A stretch of 64,000 nt of DNA from Euglena gracilis (taxonomy: Eukaryota; Euglenida; Euglenophyceae; Euglenales), in contig CP154955.1 in assembly GCA_039621445.1 (NCBI GenBank), positions 49,584,086-49,648,085 of the forward strand, written 5' to 3'. Below, in pieces: positions 30,750-44,000 of this stretch (position 1 is its first letter; each line of letters starts with the position of its first letter). The notes beneath the pieces were generated by a model that saw nothing but the letters and a program-made list of their open reading frames with translations, was not told where the DNA came from and ran no database searches. Made by a program: the position numbers and the translations under genes.

Positions 30750-33187
30750 AGCAGGCTGACACCACGTGGCCACCCTCCTTGGCCTTGCGTCTTGTGCAAC
30801 AGGCGTTCACACAACCTGTTGTGAAGTGGACGTGGTGTGATACGGTCCACAGCATTACACAGCTATTTTTCTTTGGTGGGGACAAAGCACTTGTATGCGA
30901 CGGGCTTTCGCTCCATAAAAGATCCAAGCATTTTTGGCAGCCCTAGACCAGGGTTGATTTGCAGTTATTAAAGGAATAGGGTCAGGGTCAGGCTTCAGGC
31001 CTGTCTTTATACCTAATTGAAGGTCCCGTGTCAGGTCTGCAGATTATGCCTAAAGTTAGGCTTTAGCATAATCGTATCCCTGTTCCTTCAACACCGGCTG
31101 CCACATTCTATTTTTTGGAATGCTTGCTTTGCTTTGCTTCAGGTTTGTCTTTTGAATTGTTTGGAGACAGGTGTGGCACATTTCCCCACGCCAGGAATAC
31201 AGACTCCTTGTGCCAAAGGGTTTTCAATTGTGTCCCAACTCCAAACACTTGCCATTCAAGTTCCAATCATTTTAAGTGAGATTGCACCAGTCCTTAGTCT
31301 TTGAATGAAAAAAGCAACCCAGAACGTTTTGTTTTGGTTCATTTTTTTTGTCGATGGCTGTGCAGTTTCAAAGTAGGTGCATTCTCCGTCCCTCCAACGT
31401 TCGTGAGTCTGTCAGCATTGGGATCGGATTTAGGGTTGAGGGTCAGGGCGTTCGCCAGACTTTTTACAGTCATTTTAGATTATGGAAGCCTTCAAGCAGC
31501 TGGACGGTGGTGCATTTTTCTTCCCTGAGCCGATGTCGGTCGAACGTACATTTGCAGGGGGACGAAAAAGTTACCGCACACCACAACAGTAGCATTTCGA
31601 AAACGCAATTTTCGTGTATTTTGTCGGTTTTTGGGAGGCCTTGCATTTTGTTTTTTTTTTATTCCGATTAACCCGGCGAATTCTGGCCCTGGTGGTCTGC
31701 ACGGAACTTCTTCCCTGCCCCCTGGGTCGTTGGAGTTCGAGGTCCCTGAGGGCAAAAGAACCCCAAAGGTCACAAGGAGAGTATCTGTGCTTTGCGTAGT
31801 GCGGTGCCTCTCCCACCTGCCGGGGGAGGGGGGAGGGGGGCAACTTCTGGGGATGCTGATGAACCTCAAAGTCAAAGTTGCCACATTCGCCCGAGGGATG
31901 TGGGGGGGACCATTCCCTCATGGACTTATGTCAAACTCTGCCGCTCGCCCGTGCAAGGAACCGCAGACAGTGAAGAAAATCCTCAATGTTCTTTTGGGAA
32001 ATTATGCAACCTTTTGCAAGCGAAACAGTGGCATGGCGTGAAGCGCCCCGCCAATTTTTTTTGCACGTTGACCGGGGCTCAGAACCACACATCTCTTTAC
32101 GGTGTTGCAGACCCCGGGGGGGGGGGGGCTGCTCCAGCCAGCCCTGATTTTGGCCCAGCCCAGCCGCAGCAGCTCCCCCTCGGGGGGAGGGGTGCTTCCT
32201 TTCCAAAAATGGCCAAAAATGGTGCTTTGAGGGTGCTTTGGGCGTTTTTGGGGTTTTTCTCCAAACTGTGTTTTGCGGGCCATTTTTTTGGGCGATTGTC
32301 CAATGTTCGTCCCAGTCCGGTCCAGCTCAGGTCCAGCCAGGGTCCAGCCCCCTGCCCCCGGGCGGGGGGGGGGGAAGACAAGCAAACCCAAATTTGTAGC
32401 CCTAGCCCAGCAACCCCCGGGGCTCCTCAAAGAGATGTATGCTTAGAACCGCTTCACCATGCCTAAGCTGTGCACTGCTGAATCCCTGTTGCCTGCAGCG
32501 TTCTTCCAGGAGGCTCTGTTTGTGTGCTTGCTGTTGTGCCCATGCAGTTGCAAATGGTGCTGTTGAAAACATATCAGTATTTTTTTTTAAATTAGCAGTG
32601 CATTTTCTTTAATCTTCCAATTATTTACCGTGTTTTGGTAAAGTTTGGTTAAAGGATTTGTTGTTCCATGATGTGGAAACTCGTCCTCTGTCGTTGCAAT
32701 CCCTCCAAAAAAGATCACCAGGAAGGTGTCAAGCACCTTGCCCATTTGGGTCCATGGATCTATGGTCCATGGATCTGGCGGGGATCCATGGGAATGTTGA
32801 GGCAGGTAGCTGGGAACCGACTCCTCCCGCGTCAAGGTGGCAGGGGGAGTCCGGACCCAACCCACTCCTTGACTGAAAGCCGAACTCTTAGGAATTTTCC
32901 TTCCAGTGTGCAAAAAGATGGAAAAGGTCTAATTTTCCATGTGTCTTTCAAGAGTTTTGCACCAATTTTCACATCCTTGTATTTTGGTGATTTATTATAT
33001 TTTTTTCCCTTCAAAGTTTCGTTTTTTTTATTTAGAGGTTATAATAAAAAAATCCATTGTTCAAAAGAAAAAATTTTAAAATTGTCACAAGGTTCCAGAT
33101 TCCTTTTACGAAATTCCAGATTCCTTTTCGTGTGCTGGAACCAAATGTGAAGAAATTATCCAGAACAACATGACATCCATACTATTA

Positions 33188-33352
33188 GGGTGAAGGTCAG
33201 GGTAAGGGCAAGGGTTAGGGTTAGGGTTTTGTAAGACGCTGACCCTGACCCTAACCCTAACCCTAACTGTGACCCTAACCCTAACCCTAACCCTAACCCT
33301 GATTGACAAAATATTGTTTGAGTATTGAACAACTCAAACATTTTGTCAATTA
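33188..33352. repeat. Inverted interstitial telomeric repeats plus palindrome
   Basis: (AGGGTTAGGG)-type repeats at about 33188-33228 face (CCCTAA)n at 33241-33300 across TTTTGTAAGACGCTGA. Immediately downstream, ATTGACAAAATATTGTTTGA (33302) pairs with ACTCAAACATTTTGTCAAT (33332-33350). Confidence 0.9.
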
Positions 33353-34224
33353 AATTTGCGTCTTTTCCTCATCAAAAACCACCATTTTTCCAGAGGAGCC
33401 TCCTTATTCCTGCTTTTGAAATCCTTTTTTTGCATCCTTTTTCAAATTTCACAAGAAATGTGGGACACAATGTTGCAGAGAATTTAAAAGTAGTGAGTTG
33501 TATTATTCTCAATAATTGGTTGATTTTTTTTGTTTTTTTGGCAGTTTCATAAAATTATAAAACCTTTTAAAATACGCCACAAACTCAAAAAAACTCTTTT
33601 TGAGTTCACTGTTTTGTTTTTTTTTTTGTTTTTTTTTTTGTTGTTGATTTTTTTTTTGGTTTTTTTTTTTTTCTTGTGGTTTCGAAATCTCCTTGAGTCA
33701 ATAAAGGTGCACCAAACCTACTTTTCTCTCTCAAAATCAATGAAAATACCAAAGTCTTTTTTATTGTCTTTTTTTTATTCAAAAAGGTTTTTTATCGAAG
33801 TTTGTTTTTTTTGTCTCTTTTTTCTCTTCAAGAACGCAAAAAAACCAAAACTTTCTTTGTTTAATGCCGAGGTTTCATTAATTAATATTTCAAAGAAGTT
33901 GACTGCTTTGCTTTTGGTCAGTTTTTCTTTGATCTTCAAAAATTCACCATAAGTTTACAACACAATGGTGGTAAAAGTTGTCATGAAGAAAATGCAACAA
34001 AATATGGAAACAAAACATGGGGTGTACTTTTTTGGAAATAAAGGTTTGATTTCGTTGTATTTTCGGAACGTCTGGCATTTTTCCTTTGTTTCAACGTGGA
34101 AAACATGCAGACTATGACAGTTTTTGGCATTGTCCCCAGAGAAAATTCAGAGTTCTTTCAACAAAGTTTCCCTGGTATTTTCACTCTCCGTTGGCCCTCT
34201 GACAGGCATTATTTTTTAAGGCGG

Positions 34225-34545
34225 AAAATTTCACAAAAATTTTAAGCTTTTTTAAGGCATTTTTAAAGGTTTTCAGAATTTTTAAGGCATTTTGAGAATT
34301 TTTTTTAAAAAAATGGCATAAGGCATAAGGCATCTATTTTCCTAGCGCGGTCAAGAACCATCTGGGCATCGAACCAACGTCGGTCCAGGTTGAAAATCAA
34401 AAAGTTCAAAAATTTTTTTTGAGTTTTGGGTGGATGGACAATGTTCCAGTGATGCCAGAAATCATTTCACCCCCCAGAGTTGGCTGGCTTGTTTTTTGTC
34501 GACATTTTGCGACTTTTTTTGCTCAAATTTGGATATTTTTCCAGA
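34225..34545. repeat. Dispersed ~350-bp T-rich repeat, copy 2
   Basis: Contains CGGTCAAGAACCATC, GGGCATCGAACCAACG, TCCAGGTTGAAAA, GGGTGGATGGACAATG and CCAGAGTTGGC, all repeated in order at 40.7-41.0 kb. Confidence 0.85.
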
Positions 34546-34908
34546 ATTATTTTTTGAAGGTTCCCATACACCCCGGATCCCAGGCATCCACGAGAAAGTT
34601 TGTTTTCTTCCATTGATCTCTGTCACCTGCACAACGGAGAAAGGTGTCGATCCAAAGGCTTGTGGCTTTCAAAATTTGCAAAAAAAATCAAAGAATTTGA
34701 AACCCCTTTCATTAACAGGTTTGGCACAGGTGGGACGGGGGAGAAGATGACTGTGAATTGTTGACAAAAAAATTATTTTTTTTAATTCTTTTTATTTTGA
34801 ATTTCAAATTTTTAAATAAAAGTAAAATGTTTTTCGAAAACCGAGAAAGAAGCAACTCCTGAAGCCCAAGTGCATGGCTGCGCGAAGTGACGCCGGCGGG
34901 ACGCTGCC

Positions 34909-35035
34909 ATGGCACTGTTCTTCACCTTCAAGACCCAGAGGGCCAAGGCGGACTCCTCCCCTTCCGTGGTGCCCAGGGGCTCGCACATGCTGCTGTCCCA
35001 GGAGTCTCCGGGCGGCTGGCCGGACCGCAACCTAA
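34909..35035 (+). CDS. IFT140: IFT140 exon 1 (start codon)
   Basis: ATG at 34909 in a gccATGG context begins [19 protein letters not shown], resembling the human start MALYY...SPS. The exon ends CTAA|gtgttc with one base left over, which joins exon 2 in phase. An upstream ATG at 34873 is in another frame. Confidence 0.85.
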
Positions 35036-38000
35036 GTGTTCCTTGGACGAAGTGTGATTAACTGAAGTGTTTATTGTTCTCACTGAAGTGTTCATTGGAC
35101 ATAGGGGTTGGCACCCCCCGCCCCTGGGAAACTGTCAGGGTTGTAGGCTGACCTGTCAGTAGAGGAAGTTGGCAGGGTGCCGGCCAACCTCTTCAGGCGC
35201 AACTTTTTCACTGGGTGGTGCTACGTATCCAATTTGGCCGAATCTGGCCAAACTATCAGCCTCTTCATCTGTACTCAGGCAGAACAGTTCATAATTGCAT
35301 GGCGAAGATTAACTCCCCTCCCCAATAGAAGCACGGGTGCATTTATGGCGGACCGCCGCCTCTGGCAGCAGGGGGTGTGCTTCTATTTGGACCTACCTGC
35401 GTGATTTTTGTTGATTTCCTTTCGAAATACCATAAGCTTCGCCTTCAGGCGGTGCGTTTTTATTTGGACCCTGCGCTTGCAGTGGCCCCGTGTTTCTGTT
35501 TGGGGGGGGGGTTAGAACATGTGTTCCATAGCAAGGAGAGACAGAAATGATGAATCGACTGGGGTTTCGGAATGATTAATCTGTGGTCGGATATTCTGGG
35601 CAGCGATTTCACATGATTTTGGTGCATTCCTGGATCGTTCAGTTCAACCTTTGAGCACTCACGACATCCCATTCACCAACTAAAAGCATATTGAAAGGTG
35701 TATGCACTCGCTTGGTTGATTTGTGATTTTGCACTCCGCGCAACACTGAGCACTTTTGTCATGCAACAGAGTCGTGCGAGCGGTGGCCTCTGCCAGCGTG
35801 CTCCGCATGGCACCCGGAGGCCTCCATCCTGGCGGTGGCATTTGACAACGCCACCGTGGCAATGTATGGCAGGGGGCCCGTCGACCCCACCATTCCGCCA
35901 CTGAACCAGTCGGTGCTGGGAAAAAAAAACGCCAAAGAGCCGGTGGAGGTGCTGCTATGCCGGTGGAGGTGCTGTCCATGCACAAAATTTTGCATGGACA
36001 GCACAAAATTTTTGCTGAAAATTGGCCAACATGGCAATAAAAGGTCTTTACGTGCTCATTTTATGCAATTATTTTTACGTTATAAATAATAATAATATGC
36101 ATAATATAATATAGTATGTATCATACATGCTATTTTTTGACAACAGTTTTCAGAACAACAGTTTTTTTGGGGGGACAGTTGTCTAGTTTATGACTTTGAG
36201 CCCAGCTCAGGTCCAGGTGGGGGCCCACCCCTCCCCTTCTCAGTCCCACCAGAGAAAGCTAGCCAGCCAGACCAAAATTCCAGCCAGCCCACATTTCTTG
36301 TCACAGCTGCTGAAATTTGGAATTTGGAAATGAGGAATCACCCGTGGAGCGCATGCGGCACGGTGTGTGGGTGAAGGGAGGGGTGGTGTGGAATGGGGAC
36401 ATTGGGTAGGGTCAGCCTCTGTTGAGGGTTGGGGTTGGGGTTTGAGATCCGGGGGGGGGGGGTTAGGCACAGGGGTCCCGTGCCATGTCCCATGCCAAGG
36501 TCGGCGCCGTCCGTCTCCTTTGCCCGGGGGGGGGGGGGGGTTGAAGGTTGGCCATCCCGGCCATTTCGCCTGCGCGTGCGGGCGCCGACCTTTGCTGCAG
36601 GCCGACCTGGCCCGCGACGGCCGCCCGGCGCCAACGAGGAGGGGGACCGGGTGGAGCCGAAGGGCATCGCGCGGCCCAACGTGCCATGCAGCTGCCTGGC
36701 GTGGCACCCGAAGGCGTCCGTGCTGGTCTCCGGCTGGCGGGACGGGGCCCTCGTGCTGTGGACCGAGCACGAGGAGCAGCGGGAGGCCACCCCGAGCCAG
36801 GCTGGCGAGAAGACGCTGCCGGAGCGGGTGATGGGGTTGGCAGCAATTTCGGCACCAAATTATCTGATGGCGTTGGGCGATGCGGGGTTTCGGGGAATTG
36901 CAGGTGAAGGGGCATTTCAATGTCAAAATTTTGAAAACAACACAAAAATACGTTTTTCTGGATATGGTTTTGTTATTTGTTTTACTTCATTGTTATCACA
37001 AGTGCGCACAACCACAGAACCAAATATCAACAACTGCAGCTCTGCGGGTTCGAAATGAAACGGGCCAGCTACTAAGCGGCTAAGTGGCAGCACAGTGATG
37101 GAGCCTTCCATGTCCTGCATTTATACAGTGAATTTCGAGCACGCCGAGCTAGTTCAGATCCAAGTTCACCTTCCCCTAAATTTGGTCACTGTGTTTTGAA
37201 GTCCACATGGACATCTTGAGGGTGCATTTACACGCCATGTTTACCAAAGATGGCAAACCATCACGGCCCGAAGGGAGGCCATTCCTTGTGCACAAATGGG
37301 ATGGCACCACCACTTCCCGCCAGGGCGGAGCCGCTCCCCTCGCCTGCCCCCGTCCATGCGGACCACCAGATCATGGCGCTGACGTGGAACCCGCCGGGGA
37401 CCCGGATGCTGAGTGCGGACCGCTCGGGGCAGGTGGGGGACAGGCCCTCGCTGATAATTTTTGCTGGACCCCTGGGGGTGGCTTGTAGTCACTGAGTGGT
37501 TGAATTCTGGTCCCCGTTTTGATTTGATCCCCGTCTGCCAGAAACCTGCGACTTCGATACATTGCCTCCCTTCTCAAGTGACTTCTTCCATTTAGGTCGT
37601 CCCAAATGCCCGGCTGTGGGGTCTCAGGGTGTTGCTGGTGGAAATCCTAGCCAGCCTGACCCTCCTGGGTGGGGGGCACCCGCAGCGTTAAATGACAGAC
37701 AATCGGGAAACAAGTGGCAGATTGAGTAGACCCCGGGAATTTCGATCACACCCCACAGACACTTCTGGCCGCCTGCGCCGCTAAACCGTGTTGTGGGCAA
37801 TATTGATCTGTGGCCTTGGGGGAAATTATTGCCATTATGAGGGTTTTCTGTCATTTTGGGCTCCACAGCGGCGGCCTGGCGGGGGTGTGGAAGTGGGACG
37901 GCAAGGCGCGCATCATGCCGCTGGTGCAGCTCAAGAAGGCCGCCTCCATCACCCACCTCGTGTTCCGCACCCCGAAGCTGAAGGACGAGCCCGGCGCGGC

Positions 38001-41000
38001 CTTTCGGCTTACCTGCCTGTGTGCCCGCATTTGGCTGAACTGTTCACATTGAAGGCAACCCAAGGATTCCATTCTACTAAGCAGCGTTGGACCGTTGGAC
38101 CCAGAGTGGTTTATTTGGCTATGGGGGTGGGTTGGGCAGGGGGGGGGAAATTGCACCGTGCAATTTTTGCAATTTTGTGCAATTTTCGATTTTCCCGAAA
38201 TGTGCAGTTTTTTTTTTTTGCAATTTTGTGCAATTAATTGCACATGGCCCAGGACATTTTGTTTTGGAAAATGTCAGTTTTTGATGCAATTGAGAACTTA
38301 CCTTTTTTTTGCTGGAGGTATTGCAAAAACTGGCTCCTACACTGGACATTTACCCCCCCACCCCCCCAACACCCCCCCACACCCCCCCACACTTGACCAG
38401 TGTAGGAGCCAGTTTTTTCAATATATGGGTAGCAGGGGTAGTTTTTGCTGGGAAACTGTTGTGCGTGGTGAAAATTTTCGTTCAAAGGCAGTTTATTGTT
38501 GGTTTACGTCAGTTTTCAAACCCAATTGGCCAATTGGCAAAGGAGCAATAGGCGTTCTACAAACAGGTTCGTATTTTGTGCTTTGGTAATTTCTAAGTAT
38601 GAATTGTTGTGTCTTCCACTGGATGATGAACAAATTCAGGATGAATGGCGTAAGTATTGCCGTCGCATATTGCCACGGCTGATTGTGTTGCAACTTTTTG
38701 GGCGAACCGAACGGGTAAATTGGCAGAATATGCAGCTTTTCTGGTTTCTGGTATGGCTTTTCTGGTGTGTGCAATTTTGTGCAATTTTGTGCAATTTTGT
38801 GCAATTTTTTGCACTGCAATTTTGACCTCCTGATGTGCAATTTCTCCCCCCCCTGGTGGGTTGGGTTGCACGGGAACCCTCTATGAGTGGTGGGGGTGGT
38901 CTGGCCCCCACCATTTCCCGCATTTCTGGTGCCGTCAACCTTTAGGTCAAAATTTTTCTTTCGGTGCCGAAGGTGCCGAAGGAACTTTTTCTTGGGTACT
39001 GTGGTGGGTGGGGGGAGTCAACCCCCCCCAGCGGAACTCTGTCAAACAAAACTCTGCCGCTGGGCGCGGCAGGCGGTCTGTGCTGCAAGGGGGCCTACCC
39101 AGGCTGGCCAAGCACCACCGGGGGGGGGGGGACACGACGAGACCCGGCGTTTCCGAGCGACGGGGCAGCCTCGCCGCCCCCTGGCGGAACAGGGGGAGGA
39201 TGGTGCGGACGGGCCCGCGCTGGCGATGGAGGACCTGGACCCCGCCGCTGCCGGCCCACGGCAGTGGCGAAGGTCATGGGGTTGGCCGCTTTTTTTTTGG
39301 ACCGTGAATACCTCTCCTTCCCCCCCTCCCCCAGCTCGTTGGCTCCCGGGCTGTCTGGAGTCAACTTGAACCCCAAGGATTACCCCCCCCCCCCAAGGCC
39401 CGCTGCCCAAGGCTGTTGGATTTCACCCGAAGGTTGACACCTGGCGGGTTTGTGGTTGACACCAGGTGGTTTTTGGCTGGGTCAGTGGGTGGACCTCCCC
39501 TCCCCCGGGGGGGGGGGGGGGGGGGGGGTTTCAAAAAATGAAAGTGGTGGATGTATTTCTGTCCGGGAAAACAAAACGCCGAACCCCCTTTCCCCGGGGT
39601 CACGAAGTGAAGCCATGGGAGTGGTATCCGGGTGGCTGTGGCGGAGGACCCCCCCCGGCAGCAGGGGCGGGCTGGGGACGCCCCGCCGGACGACGGCCGC
39701 AACGCCGCGGCGCGGTTCAACAAGCGCTGCACGTTCCTCCTCGCCGGGGCGGAGGGCGTGGCCAGGGGGGCCCCGGGACGCCCTGGGATGCTGGGGGTCC
39801 AGGCCGAAGGCTCCAAAGCGGCTCTAACGGCGGGTGGGCAGTTTAGGTCACCCCGCCGGGCATGCTGGCGTGCGCTGGCGTGCAGCTGTGCGGAGGTGCT
39901 GTTGAAATGGTCGCCAGACGCCTCCCGTTCCCGCACAAAGCAACAAAATGTCGACCGCACGTTTGCTCCGTTGACGCCCAGTTAAACCCATTTGTAGTAA
40001 GATCCCCCCCTCTGGGGCACTACCAGACATAAACACCAAAGACTTCTCGGTCTCCAGGCTGTACCAATTCCTGAGCTGGCCCCCACACATGACCATTTGG
40101 GTGGTGATCGCTTTCAGAGTGTCCTGTTTGGCCCCAGGCCACACATTCATACAATGTGTGGCCCCTGAGTTTGGACCGCGGGACATTCTCCCATGGGTGA
40201 GGTGCACCAAGAAGGGGGGACAGATGTTTTTTTGTGTTTTTTTGTGTGTTTTCTGTGTGTGTTTTCTGTGTGTGTTTGTGTGTTTTTCTGTGTGTGTGTT
40301 TTCTGTGTGTGTGTGTATTTTGTTGTGTGATTTTGTTGTGATTTTGTGTGTTTTTTGTGTTTTTTGTGTGTGTGTTTTCTGTGTTTTTTTTTTCGTTGTT
40401 AATTGCGGAGACCCCTCAAAAAAAAACACGAACAATACTGTGTTCCTTCCCACCCCCTTCAACCGCTGCGCCCCCCCCCCCCGGCCGCCCTGGGGCAGAT
40501 CTTCCTGGGGGACGACGGGGGCAATACGCAGCCCTGCACACCGGCCCTCGAGAGCCCCGTCGTGGCGCTGCTGTACTCCGCCGCGAAGGACGGCGTCGTC
40601 TGCCTCACCCACGGTGTGCCCAGCCCAGCTCGTGCGTCCCCCGACCACTTCTGTTTGACTCAGAAGTGGGGGGTGGGTGGCAGGGATTTTTTGAATGCGA
40701 AAGTCCTCAATTTTATTAAAGGCGTTTTTAAAGGGGTTTAAAGGCTTTTTAAGGCATTTTGAGAATCTTTAAGAATTTTCAAGGGCATGTATTTTCCATG
40801 GGCGGTCGAAGAGCCATCCGGGCATCGAACCAACGCCGATCCAGGTTGAAAACAAAAAGTTCAAAGACGTATTTTTTGAGTTTTGGGTGGATGGACAATG
40901 TCCCAGCGATACCAGAGATCATTTCCCCCCCGAGAGTTGGCCTCTTTTTGCTGAGATTTTGAGATTTATTTTTTGCTCAAAATTCGAAAAGAATTTTAGG

Positions 41001-44000
41001 ACGATTTTTTTAAGTTTTTTTTTAAGGTGTTTTAAGGTTTTTAAAGGCATTTTGGCCAATTTGTTTATGGTTTTTAAGGTTTTTGGTTTTTTAAGGTGCC
41101 TTAACAATGATTCCTGGTGGGTGGGTCTGAAGCTGCCCCCCCCCCACCGGGCACAGGGTATGGGTTTCGGCGCAAAGCGCCAGGGGGGGCGGCAGGGGGC
41201 CCTGTGCCGGGCTGGGTGGGTGTGCTCAACCCCCTGATGGCCTTAAAAAGAACATGCCCGCTACGGGTTTGTCCAGTGCTGGTGGGTCCCCCCCCCCCAA
41301 CCATCCTGCTTGAGAAACGATCCAGGTGGCTCCTGGGCACTGTCATGTCAGGTCTGCAGAGCCAGCCAACCTGTCAGGGTGCCTGTCTGTTGACTTTAGT
41401 CACGAAGGCCAGACTTGGGAGATTGTCAGGGTCGGGGTTGGGCTGCGGCCCAGGCCGCAGCCCACCAATCCCATGGGTGGTGGGTGGGGGTGTACCATTG
41501 CCTTTTTTTTGGCTCCGGGCCCCAGGGGGGAGTGGTCAGTCACGGCCGGCCGGAAGTGGCCATCTGTCGCCGAAGGCGCCGGAATTTTTTGGGTTTCCCC
41601 CAAAATCCATTGACTTGGAGCCATTAAGGCCAAGCGCGGACCCCAGGGGGGTGGGGAAGTCGGAGACTGAGGCCTTTTTTTTAAACTCGGAGGGCTCGGA
41701 GTCCTGGGTATGGGTTCGAGCGTGAAGCACTGGAAAATTTTTGGGAAATGCCTTCAGATGGTCCGTTTCCACAGGGGCCCCAATGCCGTGTCATCCCATG
41801 CCAGGCTGGGTGGATGCCCCCAGGGGCCTTAGAAAGGTTCCTGGTGGGGTCCCCCCCCACCAGGCTTTCTCATACAGCCCTGAGCGTGCCCGCCACCATC
41901 GCTGCTTTGCAGGGATGCAGCTCGGCTACTGGACCTTCGACGCCCAGCTGCAGTTTGTGCAGCACATGAAGGTGAAGGTCTCCGCGGCGCAGAACATGGA
42001 CGGCGGCAGCGCCCAGGTGCTGCCCCCCCCCCCGTCGTTGACACAGCTTGGCCCCCCCTGTGTCAACCACGCTTTGTCCGTTCTTTGGCGTGTCAAGGAC
42101 AATGGACGGGGAAGGTACCCCCCCCCGCCCTGTGCTGTTCTCTCTCGCAGTCTTGCATGCCTTCCGATGTGGTAACCTAATCCCCCCCGAATAGAAGTCC
42201 CATCGGGCCACAAATCAGGCATGTTCTCTATGAAAAAAGTGGGGCTTCTAATGATGCCCCCCCCCAAAGGGTCCAACTTCGACCGAGGAGTTAACACCCC
42301 CGCCAAGAATTTTGCACGTGTTGCTGCCAAGCGTTGCAAGGGACAATCCAGGGGTCGCACTTTTGAACTGGTCCTTTTTTTTGTAGATTTTCATGATTTT
42401 TTTGTGAACATGCGACCGAAACTTTCTGTTCTGGTTCTGTGCGAAGCAGGAGGAGGTCGAAAGCGTTTTGAGTTTTGAGTGCGCCCTTTTTTCCAGCCCT
42501 TCCCATTCCTGTTTTTTTTTGGATTTCAAAATTTCCAGGAGTTAATACACTCCCCCCAAAATAGCACCCCCCCCTTGGGCCGGGACTTTCGAATAGAAAG
42601 CAGCCCCTTAACAGAAGCCCCTCCCTCGGGATTTCAAAACAAAATGCCGAATCAAACTCCCTCAATATACCCCGGGATATTATTTTTTTCTCCCAGGGAA
42701 ATGGTTTGTGCCTGCCGATCCTTTCTCAATGAGCTGCTCATTGTGTCAAACTACAAAGGTGGCTCACGATAGGTTGCACGAAAGAGCAGAAACGCATGGA
42801 TTTTCAAACAATCTTGATCTGTATGGGGCTGTGAAAAGGGAAGTCAACATCCATTTCTTGGCGTAAAGTGCAGGTTTTTTCGAGTATGAAAAGTTGAAAA
42901 GTTGATATACACCAGACCCAGCCACGGCTGGTGGGCAATGGAAACAGGCTTTCTTTTCACGGAAGGTGACCTCCGGGGGGGGGGGACTGGTGCGACTTTG
43001 GGCAGCCAGGGGAGGACGGAGGCATTTTTGACGCCATCAGAGGTGGGAAGCCTGGCCAAAACTGAGCCGTCCTTACTTGGGGAGGGCGCTGGCAATACTG
43101 GCTGGCTTGTGGCGGGCCAGACCTCCCTCTCCCAAACCAGGCTTCTGTTTAAGGAAGTCTGCAACCCCCATAGCACCCACCCTGGGGGGTGCTCTAGGCA
43201 GGCAGGGAGTTTGGCATTTTCGACCCCGGAGGTGGGGTCGGGATCAGGGGTGGGTAGTGCCATGGCACACACGCCCCTCCCGGTGCCAAAGGCGCCAGGG
43301 GCCCAAAAATGGCTGTTTTCGAGGAAATTGGCTTGGTTGGCAGGCACCAGGACCAAAATTAACCCTTCGGGGGGGGGGGGTAGGGGGGTGTATATGCTTT
43401 GTGAGGCACCCCGTAGCACAAGTCACCCCACCGGGTTCGGAAAAAGAAGCCCGAACAACCCCAACCAAAGCCCAAATCAACCCCCCCCCAAGCCAACCCC
43501 AGCTGCTGCACCCCAACGCCGGCGTGCAGGTGGCATGGGCTGGGGCGGCGCTGCTGGTGACGTCCAACCAGGAGAACGTGCTGCGGTTCTGGAACCTGGA
43601 GAAGGACGAGAACTACCTCCTCCCCCTCGCGGAGCGCGAGGAGAAGGATGAGGCGCGGAAGGGGCTGGTGGACCGCATCGTGGCCATCTCGTACAACCGG
43701 TGTGGGCCCTTCCGAAGAGGTGTAAACCCCCCCTAATAGAAGCACGGGTGCGCATATAGCGGACTGCCGCCTCTGGCGGCGGGGGGTGTGCTTCTATTTG
43801 GACCCTACCTGCTTGATATTTGTTCCTTTAGAAATCCCATCAAAATGAGGGGTTCGCTTGTAGCGGACCGCCGCCGAAGGCGGTGGGGGGTGCACTTTTA
43901 TTTGGACCCTGCGCTTGTAGCGGCCCCGTGCTTCTATTAGGGGGGGGTTAAGCCACCCTAGGGCAGGCTTCTGCCAAGGAAGTGCGCCCCCCCCCCCCCC

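Larger units (their letters stand above)
30750..34908. other. Intergenic region between gene 2 and IFT140
   Basis: No GC3-rich exon. It holds a GTCCAGC-type repeat near 32.1-32.4 kb, an interstitial telomeric block (33.19-33.30 kb), a T-rich stretch (33.5-33.95 kb) and a dispersed repeat (34.2 kb). The IFT140 promoter and 5' UTR should lie just before 34909; no element is recognisable. Confidence 0.5.

Noticed and set aside
34419-40962. Similar short ORFs ([10 protein letters not shown]...) at 34419 and 40876
   Set aside because: They are chance frames within copies of the same dispersed repeat; the third copy does not keep the frame.
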